Below the pieces are notes generated by a model, which searched no databases, had not been told where the DNA came from, and saw nothing but the letters and a program-made list of their open reading frames with translations. Source: Acidimicrobiales bacterium (GTDB taxonomy: Bacteria > Actinomycetota > Acidimicrobiia > Acidimicrobiales > JAUJNH01). From it: DNA of 64,000 bases. A program made the translations under genes and the position numbers. Each line of letters starts with the position of its first letter. The first letter of the stretch is position 1. Where the stretch lies: NCBI GenBank assembly GCA_030448245.1, contig JAUJNH010000007.1:124001-188000 (forward strand). Direction: 5' to 3'. This document shows, one piece after another, positions 8,222 to 18,970 of the stretch.

Positions 8222-10170
8222 CGCTGCCCTGACCAGCGGCGCGCGAGGGCGCCAGCCAGCATCGCCACCACCTCGGGCGGCGCCTCGAACCGGCGCCGCC
8301 CGTCGATGGCGCCGACGGCCACGAGGCCTCGGACGGCGCTGGTGAGCAGCACCGCGTCGGCCGCCACGAGGTGGTCGACGCCCAGCCGGCCGATGCGAAG
8401 CGGCACCCCGCAGTCGACCGCCTCGTCGAGCAGGGCGCGGCGGGTGACACCGGGGAGGATGCGGCCGTCCAGCGGCGGCGTCCAGAGGCGGCCGTCGACC
8501 ACGGCGAACACGTTGGCCCAGGTGGCCTCGAGCACCGACCCCTCCTTGTCGACCAGCACCGGGACCAACGGGGCGTGCTGCCGCTCCAGGTCCTCCAGCG
8601 CGCCGCGAGCCGCTCGCTTGTGGCCGCCCAGGCCGCCGGGCCAGCTGACGAGCGCGACGTCGGCGGCCGACCAGTGGCCGTCGAGCACCGGCGGTCGACC
8701 GGCCGGGGTGACCGTGACGCTCGGCGTGGCGCCGGCCTCGTCGATCCGCAGCCGCCACGACCCCGGCCCCAGGGCGGTGACGGCCGCCTCCACCGCGGGA
8801 CCCGCGTCCAGCCCGGTGGAACGCCGGAACCGCGCCAGGTGGGCCTCCCGCTCCACCACGAGCCCGTCGGTCACCAGCAGCGTGTCGAGGCAGGGGCCCG
8901 GGCCCGGGTCGGCCACGGCTGCCGGCGGTGCGGGGACTCCCCAGGGGGGCAACCCGGCGGCGGCCAGCACGGGCGCGGCCTTGGCCACGCACTCGTCCCA
9001 CTCGGCCACCCCGTCGCTGTCGGCCACGACCCCGCCGCCGACCCCGAGCCACAGGCGCCCGCCGGCGATCTCGAAGGTCCGGATGGCCACGTTCAGCTCG
9101 ACCCCGTGGTGCGGCGAGGCCAGGCCCACCGCGCCGCAGTACGCCTCGCGAGCGGTCGGCTCGAGCCGGCAGCACAGCGCCTCGGCTGCCACCTTCGGCG
9201 CCCCCGTCACCGAGCCCGGCGGGAAGCACGCCCGCACCAGGGCGGCGTCGCCGGCGTCCTCGGCCAGCGCGCCCTCGACCGTCGACACCAGGTGCCACAC
9301 GCCGGCCAGCGGCCGGGCCTCGAGCAGCCGCGACACCCGCACGGTCCCCGGGGCGCAGACCCGGCCCAGGTCGTTGCGCACCAGGTCGACGATCATCACG
9401 TGCTCGGCCCGGTCCTTCGGCGCCTCGACGAGCTCGCGCCGGCCTGCCTCGCCAAGGGCTCTGGTCCCCTTGATGGGCTGGCTGCTCGCCAGGCGGCCGT
9501 AGCGGAGGAGGAACACCTCCGGGGACAGGCTGCAGACCGCGCCCTCCTCGGTGGCGACAAAGGCGGCGCGCCCGGGCTGCAGCCGTGACCCGGCGGCGCA
9601 CCACAGGCCCAGCGGCGAGCCCTCGAAGGGCGCCTCCAGCCGCAGGCAGACGTTGGCCTGGTACAGCTGGCCGGCGGCGATCCGCAGCACGGCCTCCTCG
9701 ACCGCGCCGACGTGGTCGGCTCGGTCGGGGCGGGCGACGAGCTCGCCGCTCGACCAGCCCAGCGACGGCCCAGGACGGGCGAGGCGGGACTGCCACCGGG
9801 CCACGTCGTCCGGGTCGGGCTGGGCGACGGCCTCCACCCACCAGCGCCCCTGGTCGTCACAGCGGCAGATCGACTCGAAGCGGGCCAGGGCGGCCGGCGG
9901 CCGGGCCACGGGGCGGTCGCCGTCCGGCGGCAGGCGCTCGAGGCGCCGGCCCAGGCGGTAGCCGAGCCAGCCGGCCCACGTCCCGGTCGAGGTCAGCTCG
10001 AGCAGGGCGAACGGGTCGTCGTCGGGACCGGCCACCTGGGCGGGCCGGTCGGCCAGGACGGCTCCGCCGCCGCACCAGTCCCCGATGAATGCCACCGCTC
10101 GGGGCTCGGCGTGCAGGTGGGCGGCGACGGCCCACGGGTCGGCGCGCCCGGCGAGCGCTACCCGAGGCGT
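8188..10170 (-). CDS. pabB-pabC: Bifunctional aminodeoxychorismate synthase component I / aminodeoxychorismate lyase (PabB-PabC fusion)
   Basis: PabB half: SPEVFLLRYGRLASSQPIKGTRALGEAGRRELVEAPKDRAEHVMIVDLVRNDLGRVCAPGTV...FPPGSVTGAPKVAAEAL...AYCGAVG; PabC half: LEATWANVFAVVDGRLWTPPLDGRILPGVTRRALLDEA. Start codon uncertain. Confidence 0.9.
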   Translation of the reverse strand, partial: TPRVALAGRADPWAVAAHLHAEPRAVAFIGDWCGGGAVLADRPAQVAGPDDDPFALLELTSTGTWAGWLGYRLGRRLERLPPDGDRPVARPPAALARFESICRCDDQGRWWVEAVAQPDPDDVARWQSRLARPGPSLGWSSGELVARPDRADHVGAVEEAVLRIAAGQLYQANVCLRLEAPFEGSPLGLWCAAGSRLQPGRAAFVATEEGAVCSLSPEVFLLRYGRLASSQPIKGTRALGEAGRRELVEAPKDRAEHVMIVDLVRNDLGRVCAPGTVRVSRLLEARPLAGVWHLVSTVEGALAEDAGDAALVRACFPPGSVTGAPKVAAEALCCRLEPTAREAYCGAVGLASPHHGVELNVAIRTFEIAGGRLWLGVGGGVVADSDGVAEWDECVAKAAPVLAAAGLPPWGVPAPPAAVADPGPGPCLDTLLVTDGLVVEREAHLARFRRSTGLDAGPAVEAAVTALGPGSWRLRIDEAGATPSVTVTPAGRPPVLDGHWSAADVALVSWPGGLGGHKRAARGALEDLERQHAPLVPVLVDKEGSVLEATWANVFAVVDGRLWTPPLDGRILPGVTRRALLDEAVDCGVPLRIGRLGVDHLVAADAVLLTSAVRGLVAVGAIDGRRRFEAPPEVVAMLAGALARRWSGQRQRWALRRKML

Positions 10171-11831
10171 GCCAGCTCCTGGCTGAGGAGGTCGAGGCCC
10201 AGCGGCCCGAGGTCGAGCGCGGCGGCGTGGAAGGCCTTGAGGTCGAAGCCGACGCCTTGGCGGCGGCGGGCGTCCTCCCTCGACGCCAGCCACACCCGCT
10301 CCCCCACCTTGTACGAGATGGCCTGGCCCGGCCATCCCAGGTAGCGGTTGACCTCGTCGCGCACCCACGTCGGCTCGAGCGTGGTGCGGGCGGCGAGCAG
10401 CTCACGCATCGACGCCGCCGTCCACACCTCGCCGGTGCGCCACCCGAACGGGTTCGGCGGGATCCGGAGGCGGAGGTGGGCCCCGATGTCGACCACCACC
10501 CTGGCCGCTCGCAGCGCCTGCCCGTCGAGCATCCCGAGGCGGTGGCCGGGGTCCTCGAGGTAGCCGAGCTCGTCCATGAGGCGCTCGGCGTAGAGGGCCC
10601 ACCCCTCGCCGTGGCCGCTGACGAAGCACGCAGTCCGCTGGAACCGGTTGAGGTTGGCAGCGTTGAGCGTGACCTGCGCCACCTGGAGGTGGTGGCCGGG
10701 CACGCCCTCGTGGTACACGGTGGTCACCTCCTGCCAGGTCGAGAAGTCCTCCTGCCCGGGGGCCAGCGACCACCACATGGTGCCCGGCCGGCTCAGGTCC
10801 TCGGACGGCCCCGTGTAGTAGGCGCAGGCGTTGCCCCCCGGCGGGGCGATCTCGCAGCGCAGGGTCGAGATCGAGTCGGGGATGTCGAAGTGGGTGCCCT
10901 TCAGGCCGGCGACCGCCCCGTCGGACAGGTCCTGCATCCACCCTCGCAGCGCGTCGGGGCCGTGGATGGTCCTGCTCGGATCGGCGTCCAGGGCGGCCAC
11001 GGCGTCGGCCACCGAGCCGCCAGGGACGATGGCCCGGGCCACGGCCGCCTTTTCGTCCTCGATGCGGGCGAGCTCGTCCCAGCCCCACTGGTAGGTCTGC
11101 TGCAGGTCGAGGTGGGCACCGGTGAAGACCCGCGCCTCGAGCGGGTAGCGCTCGGGCCCCACCGCGTCGTCGTCGGCCGCCGCCGGGCCCAGCTCGTCGA
11201 CCAGGAACCGTGCCAGCTCTGCGTAGGCGGCCTCGGCGGCGGCGGCCGCCGCGGCCAGGCCGGGGACGTCGGGGGCAGCATCAGCCAGCCCCGAGAAGAA
11301 CCCGGCCCCGTCCTCCAGGCCCGCCCAGCGCCGGCACTGGGCGGCCACCTCGACCACCTGGCGCCGGGCCGGCACGAGGTCGCGACGGATCCCCTCCCGG
11401 TAGGTCTCGACCAGCCCACCGATGGCGCCAGGCACGGCGTCCAGCCGGAGCCGGACCACGTCGCGGTCGTCCCGGGTGGCGTTCGGCATGAGGTCGAACA
11501 CCTGCCGCAGGTCCTGGGCGGGGCTGGTGAGGACGTTGAGGTTGGCGAAGGGGAGCCCCGCCTCGTAGCGCTCGAGCTCGAGCCCGAGCCGCTCCTGCAT
11601 CAACGACCGGGCGACCCGGTCCCGATCGTCCTGCGGAGCGGCGCCGGCCAGGCGGGCCAGCGTCCGCCGCACCAGCGCCTCGCCCTCCGCGATCCCGGCC
11701 GGTGACAGGTCGTCGAGCTCGGAATCGTGACCCGAGACCCCGAGGTAGGTGGCAAGCATCGGCGACAGCGAGCACAGGTCCTCGACGTAGCGGTCGGCGA
11801 CGTCCGGGACCGACGGGGGGGCGGCGTCCAT
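10158..11831 (-). CDS. DUF885 family protein
   Basis: 557 aa ORF with VTTVYHEGVPGHHLQVAQ (HExxxGHH-like motif) and YAERLMDELGYLEDPGHRLGML, characteristic of DUF885. Confidence 0.85.
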   Translation of the reverse strand: MDAAPPSVPDVADRYVEDLCSLSPMLATYLGVSGHDSELDDLSPAGIAEGEALVRRTLARLAGAAPQDDRDRVARSLMQERLGLELERYEAGLPFANLNVLTSPAQDLRQVFDLMPNATRDDRDVVRLRLDAVPGAIGGLVETYREGIRRDLVPARRQVVEVAAQCRRWAGLEDGAGFFSGLADAAPDVPGLAAAAAAAEAAYAELARFLVDELGPAAADDDAVGPERYPLEARVFTGAHLDLQQTYQWGWDELARIEDEKAAVARAIVPGGSVADAVAALDADPSRTIHGPDALRGWMQDLSDGAVAGLKGTHFDIPDSISTLRCEIAPPGGNACAYYTGPSEDLSRPGTMWWSLAPGQEDFSTWQEVTTVYHEGVPGHHLQVAQVTLNAANLNRFQRTACFVSGHGEGWALYAERLMDELGYLEDPGHRLGMLDGQALRAARVVVDIGAHLRLRIPPNPFGWRTGEVWTAASMRELLAARTTLEPTWVRDEVNRYLGWPGQAISYKVGERVWLASREDARRRQGVGFDLKAFHAAALDLGPLGLDLLSQELARLG

Positions 11832-11887
11832 GGAAAAGCCAGTCTGCCCCGGCGGGCAGCCGGTGGTAACGTGCCCGGTCCGCAGAC

Positions 11888-11960
11888 GGGGCTATAGCTC
11901 AGTTGGTAGAGCGCTTCCATGGCATGGAAGAGGTCGCCGGTTCGATTCCGGCTAGCTCCA
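11888..11960 (+). tRNA. tRNA-Ala(GGC)
   Basis: GGGGCTATAGCTCAGTTGGTAGAGCGCTTCCATGGCATGGAAGAGGTCGCCGGTTCGATTCCGGCTAGCTCCA; acceptor GGGGCTA/TAGCTCC pairs, anticodon loop ATGGCAT gives GGC. Confidence 0.96.
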
Positions 11961-11977
11961 CGGTGCGCCCGGGGGCG

Positions 11978-12358
11978 CTACTCGCCCACGGCGAGCTCGG
12001 CGTCCCAGTCGACCCGGCCCGCGTCCTTCCAGAGGCGCTCGAGGTCGTAGTAGGCCCGCCACTCGTCCAGGAAGACGTGGACGATCATGTCGCCGTAGTC
12101 GAGCAGGATCCACGACGCCTCGTCCTTGCCCTCGACCCGCAGCGGCGAGGTGCCCCCCTCCTCCTTCACCCTGCGCTCGACCTCCTCGGCGACCGTGCGC
12201 ACCTGCCGGTCGTTGCCGGCCGAGCAGATCACGAACGCGTCGACGATCCCGAGCAGCGAGCCGACGTCCAGGACGACGGGTCGCTCGGCCTTCTTGTCGG
12301 CCGCGGCCAGGGCGGCCACGCGGCACAGCTCGAAGGTGTCGGGCGAGGTCAGGGGCAA
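11978..12358 (-). CDS. rsfS: Ribosome silencing factor RsfS
   Basis: ADKKAERPVVLDVGSLLGIVDAFVICSAGNDRQVRTVAEEVERRVKEEGG...EGKDEASWILLDYGDMIVHVFLDEWRAYYDLERLWKDA. GGAGGA precedes a TTG start at 12358; ORF remains open to 12463. Confidence 0.92.
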   Translation of the reverse strand: MPLTSPDTFELCRVAALAAADKKAERPVVLDVGSLLGIVDAFVICSAGNDRQVRTVAEEVERRVKEEGGTSPLRVEGKDEASWILLDYGDMIVHVFLDEWRAYYDLERLWKDAGRVDWDAELAVGE

Positions 12359-12529
12359 GGCAGGTCCTCCAATGGGGTCGTCGACAGCCAGCCAGCGCAG
12401 ATCGGTCGAGCCGAGCCGTTTCGGCCCGGTGCAGCCTCCAGCAGTCGGCCGCGGCGCAGCCATCCAGCGGAAGAGACGCCCCTCACGCGAGGGCGACCCC
12501 GCACGGCGTGCCGAGGTCGCAGCGCTGGC

Positions 12530-13165
12530 TCACGCCTCGGGGCCCTCGGGCAGCCGCTCGTCCATCCGCTGGGCAGCGTACAGCCCACGTCGGCGAAGCT
12601 CGCGCACTGCCGCCGCCGGCACGAGGTAGTCGAGCGGGCGACCGTCGGTGACCCTGGCCCGCAGGTCGGTGGACGACACCTCCAGCGCCGGGATCTCCAC
12701 GACGTCGGCCCGCCACCCCGCCGGCACCGCCGGCGGGGGCGCCCCGGGGCGGTTCACGATGGCCAGCCGGCACCGGGCCCGCACCTCGTCCAGCCGCTCC
12801 CAGGTGTGGAGCGAGGCGGCGACGTCGGCCCCGATGACCAGGACCAGGTCGGCCTCCCGGTCCCGGGCCCGCAGAGCGGCCAGGGTGTCGGCGGTGTAGC
12901 TGACCCCGCGGCGGGCCACCTCGAGGTCGCTCGCCTCGACGCCGGCCACGTCGCCGACGGCTGCCCGCACCACGGCCAGGCGGTCGGCGGCGGGCGTCAC
13001 CACCCGTGACCCCTCCTTCTGCCAGGGCCGGTTGGCCACCACGAGGAGCACCACGTCGAGGTCGAGGGCGTGGCGCACGTTGACCGCGGCCACCAGGTGC
13101 CCGACGTGGATCGGGTCGAAGGTCCCCCCGAACACCCCGACCGCCCGCCGAGCCGGCAGGCTCAT
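12530..13165 (-). CDS. nadD: Nicotinate-nucleotide adenylyltransferase
   Basis: MSLPARRAVGVFGGTFDPIHVGHLVAAVNVRHALDLDVVLLVVANRPWQK...ALEVSSTDLRARVTDGRPLDYLVP; GGTFDPIHxGH and SSTxxR motifs. Confidence 0.95.
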   Translation of the reverse strand: MSLPARRAVGVFGGTFDPIHVGHLVAAVNVRHALDLDVVLLVVANRPWQKEGSRVVTPAADRLAVVRAAVGDVAGVEASDLEVARRGVSYTADTLAALRARDREADLVLVIGADVAASLHTWERLDEVRARCRLAIVNRPGAPPPAVPAGWRADVVEIPALEVSSTDLRARVTDGRPLDYLVPAAAVRELRRRGLYAAQRMDERLPEGPEA

Positions 13166-13190
13166 GTGCTCCCTGAACGCCGCGGCGGCC

Positions 13191-14120
13191 TCATGTGCCG
13201 GCGAGCTGCTCGACGACCGGGGCGAAGGGCTCGATGTCGTCGACGTGGAAGACGTAGTACGAGAAGCCGTACCGCTCGCGCCGCTCCCGCAGGGTGTCGC
13301 AGACCTGGTCGACGGTGCCCACCACGACCATCGGCACCTCGAGGGCGGCGACGGGGTCGAGCCCGAAGCCGGGGGCCATGGCCTCGGCCAGGCCCTGGCG
13401 GTCGTCGGTGATGGCGGCCACGAAGGTGAGGATCTGCAGCTCGAGACCGGCGAAGCGGTCCCCGGCCGCCTCGCGGATCCAGGCCACCCGCTCGGTGAAG
13501 CGTTCGGCGGTGACACTGGCGGCCACCTCCGGGCCGATGGTTCCGGCCCGCAGGTTGGCGTTGACGCCCACGATGTCGGCGTGGCGGGCGGCAAAGCTCA
13601 GCACCCTCCTGCCGCCCCCGCCCACCAGCAGGGTGGGCCGAGGCGAGCGGAAGGGCCGCGGCATCCCCGTGGCCCCGGCCACCTGGTAGTGCGCGCCCGA
13701 GAACGTGCAGGTGCCGTCAGCCCAGAGCGCCTCGACGATCTGCACGCCCTCTTCGAAGCGCTCGACCCGCACGCTGGGCTCGTCGTAGGGGATCCCGGAC
13801 TGGTCGTAGTCCGCCTTCATCCACCCGGCCCCGAGGCCGACCTCCAGCCGGCCCTCGCTGAGCAGGTCGAGCGTGGCCATCTCCTTGGCCAGGACGACGG
13901 GGTGGCGGTAGTCGTTGTCGAAGACGAGGGCGCCGACCTTCAGGGTGGTCGTCGCCTCGGCCGCCGCGGTGAGGGCCACGATCGGTCCCCACTGCTCGCC
14001 CAGGTGGTCCGGCACGTACAGGGTGGCGTAGCCGAGGGACTCGACCTTGCGGGCCAGGTCGCGCCACGCCAGCCCGCTGGGGGCCCCCTCCAGCTGGACG
14101 GCGAACCGGAAGGGCTGCAC
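13191..14120 (-). CDS. LLM class (F420-dependent type) oxidoreductase
   Basis: RFAVQLEGAPSGLAWRDLARKVESLGYATLYVPDHLGEQWGPIVALTAAAEATTTLKVGALVFDNDYRHPVVLAKEMATLDLLSEGRLEVGLGAGW. Confidence 0.9.
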   Translation of the reverse strand: MQPFRFAVQLEGAPSGLAWRDLARKVESLGYATLYVPDHLGEQWGPIVALTAAAEATTTLKVGALVFDNDYRHPVVLAKEMATLDLLSEGRLEVGLGAGWMKADYDQSGIPYDEPSVRVERFEEGVQIVEALWADGTCTFSGAHYQVAGATGMPRPFRSPRPTLLVGGGGRRVLSFAARHADIVGVNANLRAGTIGPEVAASVTAERFTERVAWIREAAGDRFAGLELQILTFVAAITDDRQGLAEAMAPGFGLDPVAALEVPMVVVGTVDQVCDTLRERRERYGFSYYVFHVDDIEPFAPVVEQLAGT

Positions 14121-14130
14121 GGGCGGGCGG

Positions 14131-14625
14131 TCAGGCCGGGTCCGTCAGCGCGGCGACGGCGAGGGCGCCGGCCCCGTCGCCGGCCGGGACCCGGGTGGCC
14201 CCCCGCGGGACCCGACCCTCGCCCAGCACCACGAGCGGCCTGCCGGTCTTGGCCCACGCCGTGGCCGCCTTGTCGCTGCCTGACACCACGACCCCGTCCA
14301 CCCCCCGCCCGGCCAGGAAGGCCACGCAGGTCGGCGGGGCCACGACCAGGAGGTGACCGGCCTCGGCGGCGGCTGCAGCCATGGCGGCCACGTGCTGGGT
14401 CGAGGCCCCATCGGTGACGTAGGCGATGATCTTCGTGCGGCCGCTTCGCATCGAGGCCGCCGAGGCGTCGGCCACGTAGCCCAGCTTGCGGGCGGCCGCC
14501 TGCACCTTGGCCCGGGTGGGCTCGCTGACCCCCGGACGGCCGTTCAGGGCCACGCTGGCCGCCGAGAGCGAGACGCCGGCCGCCCGGGCGACGTCGATCA
14601 GGCGCACCCGCGCTCCCCGCTCCAC
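14131..14625 (-). CDS. Short LacI-type HTH regulator with abbreviated effector domain
   Basis: VERGARVRLIDVARAAGVSLSAASVALNGRPGVSEPTRAKVQAAARKLGYVADASAASMRSGRTKIIAYVTDG...; LacI HTH, but about 165 aa from GTG 14625. Confidence 0.75.
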   Translation of the reverse strand: MERGARVRLIDVARAAGVSLSAASVALNGRPGVSEPTRAKVQAAARKLGYVADASAASMRSGRTKIIAYVTDGASTQHVAAMAAAAAEAGHLLVVAPPTCVAFLAGRGVDGVVVSGSDKAATAWAKTGRPLVVLGEGRVPRGATRVPAGDGAGALAVAALTDPA

Positions 14626-14727
14626 GGCGGCGGAGGCTAGGGGTGAAACGTTCCACGGGCAAGAGCGACGGACGCCCCGCCCCGGCACCCTTTGCCGAAG
14701 AGGGGGGCGGTAAGGGACGATGGGGTC

Positions 14728-16071
14728 GTGGCACAGACCTGGACGCCGTCGTCGTGGCGCGACCTGCCAGTGGTGCAGCAGCCGGTCTGGCCCGACCCGG
14801 CCGCAGTCCAGCTGGCCGAGAAGCACCTCGCATCGGTGCCTCCGCTGGTCTTCGCCGGCGAGGCGCGCCAGCTCACCACCGCGCTGGGTGAGGTGGCGGC
14901 CGGCCGCGCCTTCCTCCTCCAGGCCGGCGACTGCGCCGAGAGCTTCTCCGACTTCTCGGCCGACTCCATCCGGGACAAGCTCAAGGTCATCCTCCAGATG
15001 GCGGTGGTCCTCACCTACAGCAGCGGGGTGCCGGTCGTGAAGGTCGGGCGGATCGCCGGCCAGTTCGCCAAGCCCCGCTCCAGCGACACCGAGGTCGTCG
15101 CCGGCCTCGAGCTGCCCAGCTTCCGGGGCCACAGCGTCAACGACGACCTGCCCACGGCCGAGGCCCGCACCCCCGACCCCCAGCGGCTGGTGCAGGCGTA
15201 CCACCAGGCCGCCGCCACGCTGAACCTGCTCCGGGCCTTCACCAAGGGTGGCTTCGCCGACCTCAGCCGGGTCCACACCTGGAACCAGCAGTTCGTCACC
15301 GCCAGCCCGCAGGGGCGGCGCTACGACCGGCTCGCCGGCGAGATCGACCGGGCGATGACCTTCATGCGGGCCTGCGGCATCGACCTCGACCGGGAGGCCG
15401 GCCTGCACCAGGTCGACTTCTTCACCTCGCACGAGGCGCTTCTCCTCGGCTACGAGGAGGCCCTCACCCGCCGCGACTCGCTCACCGGCGAGTGGTACGA
15501 CTGCAGCGCCCACATGCTGTGGATCGGCGAGCGCACCCGCCAGATCGACCATGCCCACGTCGCCTTCCTCGACGGCGTCCGCAACCCGGTGGGCGTGAAG
15601 CTGGGCCCACAGGCGACCCCCGAGGCGGCGGTGGAACTGGCCCGCCGCCTCAACCCCGAGCGTATCCCCGGCCGCCTCACCTTCATCAGCCGGATGGGCG
15701 CCGGGCAGGTCCGCCACGTCCTGCCCGGCGTGGTGCAGGCGGTCGCCGACGAGGGCACGCCGGTCGTCTGGGCGTGCGACCCGATGCACGGCAACACCTT
15801 CAGCGCCGCCAACGGCCGCAAGACCCGCCGGTTCGAGGTGGTCGTCGACGAGGTGGCCGGCTTCTTCGAGGTGTGCCGGGCCGCCGGCGTGTGGCCGGGC
15901 GGGCTCCACTGCGAGCTCACCGGCGACGACGTCACCGAGTGCCTGGGCGGCGGCGAGGACGTCCTCGAGGCGCAGCTCGACGTCAACTACACCAGCGCCT
16001 GCGACCCCCGCCTCAACGCCCGCCAGTCGCTCGACCTGGCCTTCCGCATCGCCGAGCTGCTCCGCACTTAG
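14728..16071 (+). CDS. Class II 3-deoxy-7-phosphoheptulonate synthase
   Basis: GTG 14728: [49 protein letters not shown]...[13 protein letters not shown]...[14 protein letters not shown]...[12 protein letters not shown]. Confidence 0.96.
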   Translation: MAQTWTPSSWRDLPVVQQPVWPDPAAVQLAEKHLASVPPLVFAGEARQLTTALGEVAAGRAFLLQAGDCAESFSDFSADSIRDKLKVILQMAVVLTYSSGVPVVKVGRIAGQFAKPRSSDTEVVAGLELPSFRGHSVNDDLPTAEARTPDPQRLVQAYHQAAATLNLLRAFTKGGFADLSRVHTWNQQFVTASPQGRRYDRLAGEIDRAMTFMRACGIDLDREAGLHQVDFFTSHEALLLGYEEALTRRDSLTGEWYDCSAHMLWIGERTRQIDHAHVAFLDGVRNPVGVKLGPQATPEAAVELARRLNPERIPGRLTFISRMGAGQVRHVLPGVVQAVADEGTPVVWACDPMHGNTFSAANGRKTRRFEVVVDEVAGFFEVCRAAGVWPGGLHCELTGDDVTECLGGGEDVLEAQLDVNYTSACDPRLNARQSLDLAFRIAELLRT

Positions 16072-18869
16072 ACCACCACGTTCACCAGGGTCGGCGGGCG
16101 GGTCACCACCTTCTTCGGCGGGCGGCCGGCCAGCAGCTCGACGACCCTGGGGCTGGCCAAGGCTTCGGCCTCGGCCTCCTCGGCCGTGATCGAGGTGGCC
16201 ACCTCGAACCTGTCGCGCACCTTGCCGTTGACCTGGACCACCAGCGTCGCCGTGTCCTCGACCAGCAGAGCCGGATCGGCCCGGGGGAACGCCTGCAGGC
16301 CGATCGGCGCCGGGCGGCCCAGGCGGGCCCACAGCTCCTCGGCCAGGTGCGGGGCCAGGGGGGCCAGCAGCAGGGCCAGCGTCTCGCCCACCGCCCGCGG
16401 GCAGCGGCCCAGCTTGGTGACGTGGTTCACCAGCTCGTGGACCTTGGCCACCGCCGTGTTGAAGCGCAGGGCCGCGTAGTCCTCGGCCACCCCGTGGACG
16501 GCCCGGGCCAGCACCTTGGCCGTGGCCGGCTCGACCGGCTCGTCCACCACCCTCGCGTCGCCGGTGGACTCGTCGACCACCGCCCGCCACGCCCGCTGCA
16601 GCAGGCGGTGGGCGCCGACGATGTCACGGGTGTTCCAGGGCCGCCCCATGTCGAGCGGGCCCATCGACATCTCGTAGACGCGCAGGGTGTCGGCGCCGTA
16701 CTCCTCGTAGATCTCGTCGGGCGTCACCGCGTTCTTGAGCGACTTGCCCATCTTGCCCATCTCCCTGGTGACCGGCCGGCCGCCGCGGCTGAACGTGCCG
16801 TCCGGCTCCTCGACCACCTCGGCAGCAGGGACGTAGAGGCCGCGCTCGTCCAGGAACGCGGCGGCGCCGATCATCCCCTGGTTGAAGAGGCGCTGAAACG
16901 GTTCAGGGGTCGACACCTCGCCGAGGTCGAACAGCACCTTGTGCCAGAAGCGGCTGTACAGCAGGTGCAGCACCGCGTGCTCGACACCCCCGACGTACAG
17001 GTCGACCCCGCCGGGGGTGCCCCCGCTGGCCATCCAGTAGCGCTCGACCTCGCGGTCGACGAAGCGCTCGTCGTTGGTGGGGTCGAGGTAGCGCAGGTAG
17101 TACCAGCAGCTCCCGGCCCACTGGGGCATGGTGTTCAGCTCGCGCCGGTAGCGCTTCGGCCCGTCGCCCAGATCGAGCTCGACATGCACCCACTCGGGGT
17201 TGCGGCCCAGCGGCGGCTCGGGCTCGGAGGTGTCGTCGTCGGGGCGGCTGCGGGGGGCGAAGTCGTCGAGCTCGGGCAGCTCGACCGGCAGCATCGACGG
17301 CGGCAGCGCCACCGGCAGGCCCTCCTCGTCGTAGACGATCGGGAAGGGCTCGCCCCAGTACCGCTGGCGGGAGAACAGCCAGTCCCGCAGCTTGTAGGTG
17401 ACGGCCTCCCGGCCGTGGCCCTCCTCCTCGAGCCACTCGGTGATGTGGGCCTTGGCCTCGTGCACCCCCTTCCCGTCGAGCGAGACCGACGGGCCGGACG
17501 AGTTGATGGCCGGGCCGTCGCCGGTGTAGGCCCCGCCCCACCAGTCCTCGGGCGGCTGCACGGTGCGCACGATGTCGAGGTCGTAGGCCTCGGCGAAGGA
17601 CCAGTCCCGCTCGTCCTGGGCCGGCACGGCCATGATCGCCCCCGTCCCGTAGCCCATCAGCACGTAGTCGGCCACGAACACCGGGATCGGCTGGCCGTTG
17701 ACCGGGTTCGTGGCCCACCCGCCGGTGAACACGCCGGTCTTGGGCCGGGCCTCGGACAGCCGGTCCTGGTCGCTGGCCTTGCTGGCTGCGGCCCGGTAGG
17801 CGCCCACGGCCTCACCCGGGGTGGGGTCCTCACCCGTCCAGCGCGACCGGGTGCCGTCGGGCCAGGCTTCGGGCACCAGGCGGTCGACGAGCGGGTGCTC
17901 GGGGGCCAGGACCATGAACGTGGCGCCGAACAGGGTGTCGGGCCGGGTGGTGAAGACCTCGATCGGGCCGGCCGCCGACGGGAAGCGGATGGTTGCACCG
18001 GTCGAGCGGCCGATCCAGTTGCGCTGCATGAGCTTGACGGGCTCGGGCCAGTCGACGGCGTCGAGGTCGGCGAGCAGGCGGTCGGCGTACGCGGTGATGC
18101 GCAGCATCCACTGGGTCAGCGGCCGGCGGTACACCGGGAAGTTGCCCCGGTCGCTGCGGCCGTCGGCCGTGACCTCCTCGTTGGCCAGGACGGTGCCCAG
18201 GCCCGGGCACCAGTTGACCATCGCGTTGGCCCGGTAGGCGAGGCGGTGCTCGTCGACGCGACGGCGACGGTCGCCCGGGGTCAGGTCGTTCCACCCTGGC
18301 TGGCCGGCGAGCAGCGCCTCGAGCTCGGCGATGGGCCGGGCCCGCTGCTGGTGGGGGTCGAACCAGCTGTTGTAGATCTGCAGGAAGATCCACTGGGTCC
18401 AGCGGACGAAGGTCACGTCGGTGGTGGCCACGGCCCGGCGGTGGTCGTGGGCCAGGCCCAGCCGCCTGAGCTGGCGACGCATGTTGGCGATGTTCGCCTC
18501 GGTCGTGACCCGGGGGTGCTGGCCGGTGTCGACGGCGTACTGCTCGGCCGGCAGCCCAAAGGCGTCGTAGCCGATGGTGTGGATGACGTTGTGGCCGGTC
18601 ATCCGCAGGAACCGGCCGTACACGTCGGTGCCGATGTAGCCGAGGGGGTGCCCGACGTGCAGGCCGGCGCCCGAGGGGTAGGGGAACATGTCGAGCACGT
18701 AGGCCTTGGGCCGGCCGGCCACCCGGTCCCAGCCCTCGGCCAGCGGCCCCGCCGGGTTGGGCACCTCCCACGTGCCATCCTCGTCCCACCAGGCCTGCCA
18801 CCTGGCCTCGAGCTCGCCGGCCAGCCTGGCGTCGTAGCGGGCCTGCGGCGCGGCGGCGGGTTCGGACAT
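16068..18869 (-). CDS. leuS: Leucyl-tRNA synthetase
   Basis: 933 aa; [91 protein letters not shown] (KMSKS-like KMGKS). Confidence 0.97.
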   Translation of the reverse strand: MSEPAAAPQARYDARLAGELEARWQAWWDEDGTWEVPNPAGPLAEGWDRVAGRPKAYVLDMFPYPSGAGLHVGHPLGYIGTDVYGRFLRMTGHNVIHTIGYDAFGLPAEQYAVDTGQHPRVTTEANIANMRRQLRRLGLAHDHRRAVATTDVTFVRWTQWIFLQIYNSWFDPHQQRARPIAELEALLAGQPGWNDLTPGDRRRRVDEHRLAYRANAMVNWCPGLGTVLANEEVTADGRSDRGNFPVYRRPLTQWMLRITAYADRLLADLDAVDWPEPVKLMQRNWIGRSTGATIRFPSAAGPIEVFTTRPDTLFGATFMVLAPEHPLVDRLVPEAWPDGTRSRWTGEDPTPGEAVGAYRAAASKASDQDRLSEARPKTGVFTGGWATNPVNGQPIPVFVADYVLMGYGTGAIMAVPAQDERDWSFAEAYDLDIVRTVQPPEDWWGGAYTGDGPAINSSGPSVSLDGKGVHEAKAHITEWLEEEGHGREAVTYKLRDWLFSRQRYWGEPFPIVYDEEGLPVALPPSMLPVELPELDDFAPRSRPDDDTSEPEPPLGRNPEWVHVELDLGDGPKRYRRELNTMPQWAGSCWYYLRYLDPTNDERFVDREVERYWMASGGTPGGVDLYVGGVEHAVLHLLYSRFWHKVLFDLGEVSTPEPFQRLFNQGMIGAAAFLDERGLYVPAAEVVEEPDGTFSRGGRPVTREMGKMGKSLKNAVTPDEIYEEYGADTLRVYEMSMGPLDMGRPWNTRDIVGAHRLLQRAWRAVVDESTGDARVVDEPVEPATAKVLARAVHGVAEDYAALRFNTAVAKVHELVNHVTKLGRCPRAVGETLALLLAPLAPHLAEELWARLGRPAPIGLQAFPRADPALLVEDTATLVVQVNGKVRDRFEVATSITAEEAEAEALASPRVVELLAGRPPKKVVTRPPTLVNVVV

Positions 18870-18970
18870 GGCGGCAGCGTACCGAGGGGGGTCCGTCGGC
18901 CCGGAAGAGGTTCTGCCCCGCCCGCCGATTCTTCGAATACCTGATCCAGATACTCAACATTGGTGGTACC

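Noticed and set aside
8188-10170. PabB-PabC fusion as a novel enzyme
   Set aside because: Fused aminodeoxychorismate synthase/lyase proteins are already known in bacteria.
15492-18944. 1150-aa plus-strand ORF antisense to leuS
   Set aside because: High-GC shadow ORF lacking domain motifs; the opposite strand encodes a complete LeuRS.
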